From contig MU647530.1 in the NCBI GenBank assembly GCA_026770585.1, forward strand, positions 2,699 to 37,517: a DNA stretch of 34,819 nt. The letters are read 5' to 3'. The position numbers and the translations under genes are program-made. The notes beneath the pieces were generated by a model. The model was given only the letters and a program-made list of their open reading frames with translations. It was not told where the DNA came from and ran no database searches. This document shows, piece by piece, positions 24,884 through 32,186 of this stretch. The number at the start of each line of letters is the position of its first letter. The stretch's first letter is position 1. The stretch comes from Baffinella frigidus (Eukaryota; Cryptophyceae; Cryptomonadales; Baffinellaceae).

Positions 24884-24931
24884 CCACAGCGTTTATGTGC
24901 CACCATATAACACCCCCTGCGTTGGAACGAT

Positions 24932-27409
24932 ATGCCACGTGCTACTTTCATCACACCGGCTGAGATGGATGTGTGCAAACTCAAAGAACAACACCAGAAG
25001 CTTTTATTTGCGATCGATTTTTACCAATGTAATCCCGACCTCCCACATAATTCACGCGACGCGGACACATGCACCGAGTCCACTAATAATGAGTTGTATA
25101 TGCGTCCCATGTGGTATTTTGACGATCTGTGGCATTGTTTTGACAACGATGATATCGTATGCTTTTCACGACGTTTGCTGGGTAACTCAAAGGACAGTCG
25201 TTTACCACTTTCATTCGAAAACAGAACGTTCCCCATGCCTGTCGACAAACTATTCGCGTTCATGGCACATACGTTATACTGTATCGCAAATCCCAATTCG
25301 CTTAACCTAGATCACACGGTGAATCATACACGGGGGTTGCGTTTTGGCACCATGTTGGAAGAGTCAAACTTGTTTAACAATGTTCGGAATGATCAAACCT
25401 TTCGTTCCATGTTTCAATCTCGAGGATTCTCAGATGATAGCGTCCCCCGATATTGGGAGTGTGTGATTGAAAGTATGATGAGACTTTTCCTTGTCTATGA
25501 AGAATTGGACAGTGGTATCGGTGGAACGACAGGTAAAAAAGAAACTCTCAACGGGGAGGGAGAGACGTTATCCGAAGCGGTTCGTCGGGTATTTCAAAAG
25601 TGTTTGAATGTCCTGAAACTTCTGCTGCTAGAAGAAGATACTTCCAATGAGGGAACAGATACTTTTCAAAAGGTTCCGGGAATGGATGATGAATTGAGAA
25701 TACCGCGTTGTATTGAAAACAAAATCAATTTAGAGGCAGAATTGGTTGAAAATTCAGAGCGGTGGTTCAGCCGATTCGTGTTGCATAGGAGTTTTGGTAG
25801 ACAGGTCGCTCAAGCGGCCTTCGTCCGAAATGAACACACCCAGAAGGAATTCGGTATGGTCGAACAAGGCTGGTTTGATGCAGCCATCGACAACGATGAC
25901 TTTTCGTTTGACGCAGGTAAATTCATCACGGCGTGTTGGAATACATTGCCAACCACTCACATCCATTTTACAGAACTTTTACCTGGTGTAAATCATAACG
26001 GGAATTCCATCTTCAGCAGAGTGAAAAGTCTAAATATGCGAAAACGAATTACCGTCGAAAACGAAATCGAATTTATTCATTTCTATACATTGGAGTGGAC
26101 GAAATGGTCGTCTATGTTGATTCCCAAGGCAGGGCGTTCCGGAAACGTGTTGAACACCACAGATCTCAGTTTCTGTCTACGAATGATATATTTGTGCTTC
26201 GACATGGATTTATTTCAGAGATGTGAAACAACAAACCTTTCAACTGGACTATATTCAAAAGAACCTAATAGACCTGGGTTCCGCAAAGAACCATTCAATT
26301 CGAATATCACAGGCTCCCGTAAAACTACAGGTCCTCATGCGTGCATGGAGGTTCGACGGAAACTTCGGATGGGTGGTGTTGCGGTTCGACGGCAAATTCG
26401 AATTGGTGGCATGGGGTTTATTGGTGGTGATATACAAAGACGCTGTCCCGGCCCAGAACCCATTGTACAACTGTCCCAAAAGGATGTGATAATAGCTGAG
26501 ATACAGGCATCTGACGAAGATATTGAAGACGGTAGATTAAAGTTCTTGGGAAAGTGGATGCAAACACAGCGTGGTCGCATCACATCTATCACAACACAGT
26601 ACGACGAGTACGTGGTCCGGTTCACAGACAATGATACCACCAAGCGCGCCGAAAGTGCTCTCGGTGTCTCCATCAAGAAATACATGGGAGTGTCTCTCGA
26701 ATACGTTGGAAGGACCGACGACATGCTCCAGTACCACAAGATCTCAGAGGTGGTGTTGAAGGTGCTGAAGTGTCTACAGAAACCAGCACTATACCCCGAG
26801 GCACTGGGTTCGCTCGTGACGATATTATGCAGCGGTTATGCAAAGGTGTTTGAGTATGAGAGTGAATTCGCCACACCTGAGGCTGGTACCAACCCGCTGT
26901 GCTTCTGGAATTCATGGCCCGATAAGTTTGGATTATTTCTGTATCTTCTTTTGGAGTCGCTGCAGAGCTGCTGCACAGAGAATCCTGCCGGGGGTCCATC
27001 TGTCTCTTCTCCATGGCTGTGGCAAAAACACTGCGTTTTTCCGAGCGGTGAGGAATACTGCTCACCTGAAAAAGAAGAGGCGTTTACCGGCAGTGAGCAT
27101 CGACACTTTTTGTATCCGCATCGTTGTTTGCGTAACTTTGGGAATCTCTTCAAATGCGAGCTTGTCGACAAAATGATCAGTGACAAATCATACACCATCG
27201 GTGAACTGCTGTTGTGTATATTGATGTCAGAAGGACCGTGGCGGGAAAAGCAGGGTACAGTATTCAAATGGAAGATTCACGGATCTGAAAGCTTTTATGA
27301 CCACAAGAATATTGTAGACCACGCGCTTTGTGTAATACTATTGTTGGCCGGGGTTGTCCTCCACTACAACATACGCCAATATGACACCCCCACGTTGCGA
27401 TGCAGATGA
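24932..27409 (+). CDS. Unrecognised 825-aa protein in AT-richer block
   Basis: The reading frame is long and uninterrupted, with ATG 24932 behind a TATTTAAG box. Composition is that of a soluble globular protein: many Phe, Cys and Asp, no membrane segment until a weak hydrophobic stretch at the end (LCVILLLAGVVLHYNI), no Walker motif and no repeats. Third codon positions are much more often A or T than in the capsid candidate or terminase. A basic segment near the middle (about residues 455-490, RRKLRMGGVAVRRQIRIGG) may touch nucleic acid. It could be a portal, tegument or replication protein of this virus, or cargo of an inserted element. I recognise no family. Its end overlaps the start of the next gene by 29 bases. 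Confidence 0.7.
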   Translation: MPRATFITPAEMDVCKLKEQHQKLLFAIDFYQCNPDLPHNSRDADTCTESTNNELYMRPMWYFDDLWHCFDNDDIVCFSRRLLGNSKDSRLPLSFENRTFPMPVDKLFAFMAHTLYCIANPNSLNLDHTVNHTRGLRFGTMLEESNLFNNVRNDQTFRSMFQSRGFSDDSVPRYWECVIESMMRLFLVYEELDSGIGGTTGKKETLNGEGETLSEAVRRVFQKCLNVLKLLLLEEDTSNEGTDTFQKVPGMDDELRIPRCIENKINLEAELVENSERWFSRFVLHRSFGRQVAQAAFVRNEHTQKEFGMVEQGWFDAAIDNDDFSFDAGKFITACWNTLPTTHIHFTELLPGVNHNGNSIFSRVKSLNMRKRITVENEIEFIHFYTLEWTKWSSMLIPKAGRSGNVLNTTDLSFCLRMIYLCFDMDLFQRCETTNLSTGLYSKEPNRPGFRKEPFNSNITGSRKTTGPHACMEVRRKLRMGGVAVRRQIRIGGMGFIGGDIQRRCPGPEPIVQLSQKDVIIAEIQASDEDIEDGRLKFLGKWMQTQRGRITSITTQYDEYVVRFTDNDTTKRAESALGVSIKKYMGVSLEYVGRTDDMLQYHKISEVVLKVLKCLQKPALYPEALGSLVTILCSGYAKVFEYESEFATPEAGTNPLCFWNSWPDKFGLFLYLLLESLQSCCTENPAGGPSVSSPWLWQKHCVFPSGEEYCSPEKEEAFTGSEHRHFLYPHRCLRNFGNLFKCELVDKMISDKSYTIGELLLCILMSEGPWREKQGTVFKWKIHGSESFYDHKNIVDHALCVILLLAGVVLHYNIRQYDTPTLRCR

Positions 27410-28823
27410 TTCAGACAAAGATTCAGATGATGAGAGTCAACCGGGTGATTCCCTGTTTCATTATGAGTCGCAGGCAAGCAGCGTTAATTCGGTGGGTACT
27501 CAATTTGTCAATGGGTTAGGAGTATTTCCTGAAAAACTTGACGCGCAAGGGAGCTATTATAAACAGAATCCAGGTTCCACAGCAACCTTTTCAGAAGTCG
27601 TGCAACTCAAGGCTGGCGAAGCGTCGGACTTGGTCAAGCTGCTGGAATTGTGCTTGAACACGCTGCGGGGGTGCTGCAACAAGCTGCAGAAAAACAACAC
27701 CAACGCCGAAACGAACATAATTTTCAATCCGATACTCGTCATGTTGAATCGGTGTGGTCTCGCGGGCGCCGTACATTATTTTTCGCCAGTTTTGCAGTTA
27801 CCTTTAGAAATGATAATTGTAATAATGACTTCAGTCATTTTCGCAATGAAAGAAGATAGTGCGTTTCGAGTTGGGCCAATGGTGGAAGTTTCTTGTCAGG
27901 GTCAACAGTCACATCAGAGTCAAATATTGGATAGCCACCGCGGCCTCCCAGAACCTGCAAATGACGCACCCCGCGAAAATGTGCGCGTGAACGGCATGTG
28001 GTTGAGCTTTGCTCCAGGACGTAACACTGGTGTTGTTGAAATCCTGCAGAATTCTCCTTATGTGCTTTGTTTGTCTACCAATAGCATGAGAGCAATTTGG
28101 GATCAGATTCAAGAAAGCAAACGAGTGCATGGCAATGTTCAATTATTTTGGCAGACTTCAGATGGAAAGTATGTCTCTGCTTCTGAACAAGCTGAATATC
28201 TTGTGCGGGCCTCTTACATTGCCGCTTTACACTATACTGATGGTGTACTTATAATTCCCAAGTTCATGGCCAATTTTTTTCTATCCCTTCCCGAGAAAAT
28301 TCGTAAAGTACTGATGGAGGGCACTACCAGTGCATGTATTTCCACTGGTGCGGTGGTACTCCCACCACAGGTACTCCCACCACAGGTACTCCCACCACAG
28401 GACAGGGGTGCAAAGAAATTCCCTGCAAAGAAATTCCCTGCAAAGAAATTCCCTGCGACGTCGATGGTGTTAGCAGAGGATAACAAATCCATGACAAAGA
28501 TGTTGACCATGCATGTATGGCATGCGTTTGTCAAACACAAACATTCTGTAGACACGAAAAATCGTACACGCACCACAGAGAAACAATCACGGTTGATTGA
28601 AGAAGCATACCTTGCATATATTGAACAAAAGATAGATGTTGTCACGCTTGGGAGGTCACCGGTTGACAATAATATCACCAACAGACTGATGGTTGTGGGC
28701 TGTATCATACCATTATTCGATGCATTTTTTGACAAGGCAGAGGAACTCAGAGAGAAGCGGGTACAACGCAAAGGTAAGAAGCTGACGCCAAAACGCCAAG
28801 ATGAGGAGCCGACACGCGATTAA
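27381..28823 (+). CDS. Unrecognised 480-aa protein overlapping its upstream neighbour
   Basis: The ATG at 27381 lies inside the last codons of the 825-aa gene in another frame. The frame continues upstream only without an ATG. The N-terminal 30 residues are acidic and disordered (DADDSDKDSDDES). Residues 70-150 are helical with LLELCLNTLRGCCNKL, and a middle domain follows. Then come a Pro/Gln repeat (VLPPQ three times) and a Lys/Phe repeat (AKKFP three times) around residues 335-365, both from 15-nt DNA repeats. The C-terminal helical domain ends in a basic tail (KRVQRKGKKLTPKRQ). The block shares the AT-richer codon use of its neighbour. The overlap may mean a shared transcript or a frameshift fusion. 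No family is recognised. Confidence 0.65.
   Translation: MTPPRCDADDSDKDSDDESQPGDSLFHYESQASSVNSVGTQFVNGLGVFPEKLDAQGSYYKQNPGSTATFSEVVQLKAGEASDLVKLLELCLNTLRGCCNKLQKNNTNAETNIIFNPILVMLNRCGLAGAVHYFSPVLQLPLEMIIVIMTSVIFAMKEDSAFRVGPMVEVSCQGQQSHQSQILDSHRGLPEPANDAPRENVRVNGMWLSFAPGRNTGVVEILQNSPYVLCLSTNSMRAIWDQIQESKRVHGNVQLFWQTSDGKYVSASEQAEYLVRASYIAALHYTDGVLIIPKFMANFFLSLPEKIRKVLMEGTTSACISTGAVVLPPQVLPPQVLPPQDRGAKKFPAKKFPAKKFPATSMVLAEDNKSMTKMLTMHVWHAFVKHKHSVDTKNRTRTTEKQSRLIEEAYLAYIEQKIDVVTLGRSPVDNNITNRLMVVGCIIPLFDAFFDKAEELREKRVQRKGKKLTPKRQDEEPTRD
28352..28457. repeat. Two adjacent 15-nt coding repeats
   Basis: Three copies of GTACTCCCACCACAG are followed, after a short spacer, by three copies of GCAAAGAAATTCCCT. 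Both are in frame with the 27381 gene. Confidence 0.9.
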
Positions 28824-29110
28824 TTGTGATTTGTGAAAGACGCGACGCCGCGCGATTAATTGTGATTTGTGAAAGACGCGACGCGAGTTGTAGCTTTCAT
28901 TAAGTCCAGCACGACCCACGACCAGCAGCTGCTGCAACATGCACTTTGCACAGCGGTTACTCGCTCTACGCTACACCCCACGCCCTACGCACCCACGCTA
29001 CCTATCCCTTAAGGGACCAGTAGGCTCATACGCCCTACCGTAGGGCCCTAGGACCTGCCTAGGGCTTCCACGGGCGATTATTCGCCCGTTGGTCACTTAA
29101 GGGATACGTC
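28815..29110. other. Gene-free interval with direct repeat and palindromes
   Basis: A 34-nt direct duplication (recognisable by GATTAATTGTGATTTGTGAA) covers 28815-28882. TTCATTAA is at 28896-28903. From 29003 to 29106 the sequence is a nested palindrome. TATCCCTTAAGGGACC at the left pairs with GGTCACTTAAGGGATA at the right (one mismatch). Inside are CCCTACCGTAGGG, TAGGGCCCTA and a hairpin GGGCGATTATTCGCCC. This resembles a small inverted-repeat element. Confidence 0.7.
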
Positions 29111-29122
29111 TACCCACGCTAC

Positions 29123-29983
29123 CTACACAGCCGACGGTTGTTCTGGTGATGTCTTCCCGCGCGCGTTGTAATCATCTGACCCGGTGGGCTGCCATAGACA
29201 CACTGGTTCGTTCGTCTCGCGGAGGCGCTTCTTTCCCACGCGGTCTTCGACGGACTTCTCGCATCGCCGATAGTATTGCAAGAACTCCTCGTGTGCGAGC
29301 CCTGAGAGCGTGCTGACGTTTCCCTGGTCAGTGTGCACGGACTTGACCACGATTCCTTCGACAAACGTCGTCAGGCGGCGGCTGTGGGTAACGTGCTTAT
29401 GTTTGTCGGACCATGCGAACTGGACACACATCAGGTCCCCGTGTGGGAGATCGTCCTTGAACGTCCCGAGGTAAAGACGGTGATTTTTCGAGTCAAGGAG
29501 GGTGCCGCGCCCGTGGCGCATTCCCTCCTTGAAGCGCCCCTTGTACATGCTAGACCCCGCGCGCTTCTCGCCAAAGCCGTGCGGGACGCACCCGGCAAAC
29601 ATCCCAGTGTACGACATGCCGTTGGAGTACTCCGCACTCCCCCACGTGGGCTCGCCATTGACGAATACGCCGCGGATGCTCACATCTTCTGTGCGCCAGA
29701 ACGCCTCGAACGCGTCGGAATTGCCTTTGGTTGTACCCCCGTTGGGGTTTGTGACAGTGCTCGGGTCTGCGACAAGGAACGGCTGTGGAAGATGGTATTC
29801 GCAGACCACCTCGAACTTAGCGGACATCCTAGTCTTTCCCACTTTATTGTCGCTGGGGCGCAGATACTTGTACAACCGCTGGTCGCCGTCTGGGTGCATC
29901 GGCCACCCTGCGCCAGCATCGTGCATAGTATTTGCAGACGCCGTGGGTGTAGGTGGTCTGCAGCAGCTCGTGGTGGTAGACAT
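29123..29983 (-). CDS. MORN-repeat protein
   Basis: The protein is 286 aa, ATG 29983. Residues about 105-190 hold three to four MORN units, recognisable as YSNGMSYTGMFAGCVPHGFG, MYKGRFKEGMRHGRGTL and LYLGTFKDDLPHGDL. The characteristic Y-x-G-x-F/(W)...G-x-G pattern is clear. MORN repeats form extended beta-hairpin rods that bind lipids or proteins and are common in protists and in large viruses of protists. The N-terminal part has no known motif, and the C-terminal about 70 residues are charged and probably flexible. The gene is divergent from an ankyrin gene, with a six-copy CACGTG array between them. Confidence 0.85.
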   Translation of the reverse strand: MSTTTSCCRPPTPTASANTMHDAGAGWPMHPDGDQRLYKYLRPSDNKVGKTRMSAKFEVVCEYHLPQPFLVADPSTVTNPNGGTTKGNSDAFEAFWRTEDVSIRGVFVNGEPTWGSAEYSNGMSYTGMFAGCVPHGFGEKRAGSSMYKGRFKEGMRHGRGTLLDSKNHRLYLGTFKDDLPHGDLMCVQFAWSDKHKHVTHSRRLTTFVEGIVVKSVHTDQGNVSTLSGLAHEEFLQYYRRCEKSVEDRVGKKRLRETNEPVCLWQPTGSDDYNARGKTSPEQPSAV

Positions 29984-30164
29984 GAGAATCGTAGGTCGTA
30001 GGGTGTGGTCGTATGGTATGGTAGGTCGTGCGTGTCGTGAGTGTAGTGCAGTGGCAATAGAAATGTCTGCGGGGGGTGTCGGTAATAAATTGAAGTTAAT
30101 AAATTAACATCAGTCAACCCATGGCATGTGACTGCTCTCATCCCACGGTCGGAACTTGATGGCA

Positions 30165-30364
30165 CCTGGTGGCACGTGATGGCATCATTTTGATTCTTTC
30201 ACCTGCTGGCACGTGATGGCATCATTTTCATTCTTTCACCTGCTGGCACGTGATGGCATCATTTTCATTCTTTCACCTGCTGGCACGTGATGGCATCATT
30301 TTGATTCTTTCACCTGCTGGCACGTGATGGCATCATTTTCATTCTTTCACCTGCTGGCACGTGA
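30165..30364. promoter_or_regulatory. Six-copy 37-nt CACGTG array in divergent promoter
   Basis: CACGTG cores stand at 30173, 30210, 30247, 30284, 30321 and 30358, exactly 37 bases apart. Each lies in a unit containing CTGGCACGTGATGGCATCAT. The array separates the MORN gene (minus) from the ankyrin gene (plus). The regular spacing of about 3.5 helical turns alternates the face of the helix. Confidence 0.75.
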
Positions 30365-30434
30365 GTCCCTTCCCCCTGGTAACAGGGGCTCGTTTCAGAA
30401 AGACTTTCTGTTCCAACCAATACACAAGACTGGC

Positions 30435-30827
30435 ATGCCGGTCACAACGCTTTGGACCGCCGCGTCGCGTGGGGCCGTCGATCTGGTCCATAAGTTACTC
30501 GAAGAAGGAAATGACATTGAGAAGAAAGGCGGGTCATCTTCCTGTTCACCACTCATGGTCGCGGTGAAGGGCGGCCACCTCGTTGTCATCCTACTACTGA
30601 TTCAGTACGGTGCTCTGCTCTCTACCACAGACAACACCGGGAAGACGCCGCTACACATCGCTGCGTTCATGGGCAACGATGTGGTCGTGCAGTTGCTACT
30701 CGACATGGGTGTGGCCGTTGATGCCCGAGACGAGAACGGCGCCACTGCGCTTCACGAGGCCATGCGCGGCCACAACACACCGCCACCCGCAGCTCGTAGC
30801 AAAGGCAAAAGATACACGGCCGGGTGA
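30435..30827 (+). CDS. Small ankyrin-repeat protein
   Basis: The 130-aa protein starts at ATG 30435; an earlier in-frame ATG lies inside the CACGTG array and is rejected. Three ankyrin units are visible: TTLWTAASRGAVDLVHKLLEEG, SPLMVAVKGGHLVVILLLIQYG and TPLHIAAFMGNDVVVQLLLDMG, then a partial one ending ATALHEAMRGH. Each has the TPLH and LL..GA landmarks. The C-terminal tail is short and basic. Proteins of this size with only ankyrin repeats act as protein-binding adaptors, and in large viruses they often target host regulators. Its target is unknown. It is divergent from the MORN gene and convergent with the homeodomain gene. Confidence 0.8.
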   Translation: MPVTTLWTAASRGAVDLVHKLLEEGNDIEKKGGSSSCSPLMVAVKGGHLVVILLLIQYGALLSTTDNTGKTPLHIAAFMGNDVVVQLLLDMGVAVDARDENGATALHEAMRGHNTPPPAARSKGKRYTAG

Positions 30828-30926
30828 TTACTGTCCCCCTGCACGGCCGGGTGATTACTTGCCCGGGGACCACGCGAGGGGTTGTCGATAAAGATCAGTC
30901 TACCCGCTCGGGTTGTGTACCATTCA

Positions 30927-31304
30927 TTAAAAAATCACATTTCTCATGTGAAACACCGAGAAGCTCACACTCTTTGCGCCGTCTGGTATGTAGCGCTTGC
31001 GGTAGTTGTTGCAGAAATTGTTGACTTGGGTGACGTGGATTTCGAGGGCAGTCGCGACACGCTGCTTGTCTGCCAGGGAAGGAAACGGCGATTGGAAACC
31101 CTTGATCCAGCGACGCAGACACGCTGTAATGCGACGCGGGCGAAGCTTTGCATCCGGCTTCTTGTCAATGGAAGTGGATGAGTCAGACAGGACCTTCTCG
31201 AAAGATTCCACCCACTTGGCAATGTCCTTGTCGTCGAAAGTACTCAGAGGCAGGCAGTCGCTGTCAACGAGGAGAGAGGCGCCGCGGACGGTGTGCGGGT
31301 CCAT
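30927..31304 (-). CDS. TALE/KN-type homeodomain protein
   Basis: The protein is 125 aa, ATG 31304. Residues about 52-110 fit a homeodomain of the TALE/KN type. LRPRRITACLRRWIKGF is helix 1. SPFPSLADKQRVATAL covers the three-residue loop extension (the PFPS/PYPS motif) and helix 2. VTQVNNFCNNYRKRYIP is the recognition helix, with the invariant Asn and Arg (positions 51 and 53 of the standard numbering) present and the usual Trp replaced by Phe. The Asn and Arg contact bases and phosphate, so DNA binding is likely. TALE homeodomains control development and mating in eukaryotes. In a viral setting it would probably regulate viral or host transcription. The stop is near TTCATTAA of the convergent ankyrin gene. 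Confidence 0.75.
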   Translation of the reverse strand: MDPHTVRGASLLVDSDCLPLSTFDDKDIAKWVESFEKVLSDSSTSIDKKPDAKLRPRRITACLRRWIKGFQSPFPSLADKQRVATALEIHVTQVNNFCNNYRKRYIPDGAKSVSFSVFHMRNVIF

Positions 31305-32186
31305 TGTGTCGTGTCTTGGAATTCCACGGCTCGAACAAGGGGATTTTTTTCAAATCCTGCTGATTTCGTTGCACGAGATAAAAATAAATGGGCGTCAAGC
31401 ATTTATCCGGAACGATCATGACGTGTAGTAAAATAGTAATCTGTTTGCAACCGTCAAACGAGACCAGAACGAGACACAAAAAATATTGGTTTCTTCCCGA
31501 GTTGGGAGCGGTTCTACAGCTGCCAACTCGGGAAGAAACCATTTCTTCCCGATTGACTTTGCGAGTGTTTGTATCTGGCTTTTTGCGCCGCAGGCTGCCC
31601 GATTTCGGGCGACATCTCGTACAAGTGCCCGAGAAACGTAAAACCCGCAATCGAAAGTCAATCGGTCCGAAGAGAGAATGTTCGGCCGCGGTAAAATCAC
31701 TTGTAAAGTCAATCGGGGAAGAAACCCGACGGAAAAACCGACTGCACCTCTGTTTGTTGCTTCGTGTTTATGCTGCCGTGTGTGTCTTGTCATCTGGACC
31801 GGTACGAGCTCGTACGAGCTCGTAGTTGAGTACACTCTCGTCTTAAACAGAGTACCGGTATTTTCGATTTTTGGTTCGTGACAATTTCCAATTTATCTCC
31901 CTCAGGGGGTCGCCCGGGCGACCCCGTGTGATGTTTTCGCATAAACGGACGCAAAACATTTTCCGTGTGAGATGGGTCTAAAAAAATAGCAAATCGAAAT
32001 CAACGAAAAAGGGGTGGCCTAGGTGGCACATGACCTCTTTTTACATTTCTTGCCTGGCGATAACGAAATGGCACGTGACTCAGAGGCTTCAATTGAATTG
32101 TCTTTTGGTGGGACAAACCCATCAAACCGAGACACACGCGCGGCACGCGGTGTACTGCTACTGCTACGAAGCTTCGTAGTTGAGAC
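31305..32186. other. Gene-free palindrome-rich interval
   Basis: No convincing gene. It contains a perfect 18-bp inverted repeat with 17-nt loop (31488-31505 / 31523-31540, arms with TTCTTCCCGAGTTGG). A second inverted pair is about 165 bases apart (TTCTTCCCGATTGACTTT near 31542; complement near 31706-31725). Nested palindromes TACGAGCTCGTA lie at about 31802-31823, and a perfect 20-bp palindrome is at 31906-31925. Its right part, after 31925, is A/T-rich. CACGTG stands at 32072-32077 before the ankyrin gene. An open frame on the plus strand (31388-31825) follows the repeats and has no gene character. Confidence 0.65.

Noticed and set aside
28930-29110. tRNA or structured RNA gene
   Set aside because: There are many hairpins, but no cloverleaf arrangement or TTCGA/TTCNANNC box at the proper distances could be made out. 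Palindromic DNA is the simpler description.
29333-30107. Two plus-strand open frames of about 200 aa
   Set aside because: Antisense to the MORN gene, whose repeats are unmistakable.
31388-31825. 145-aa plus-strand frame in the palindrome-rich interval
   Set aside because: It follows the hairpin arms (repeated FLPE/ETISS-type segments), has basic low-complexity composition, and lacks a promoter box.
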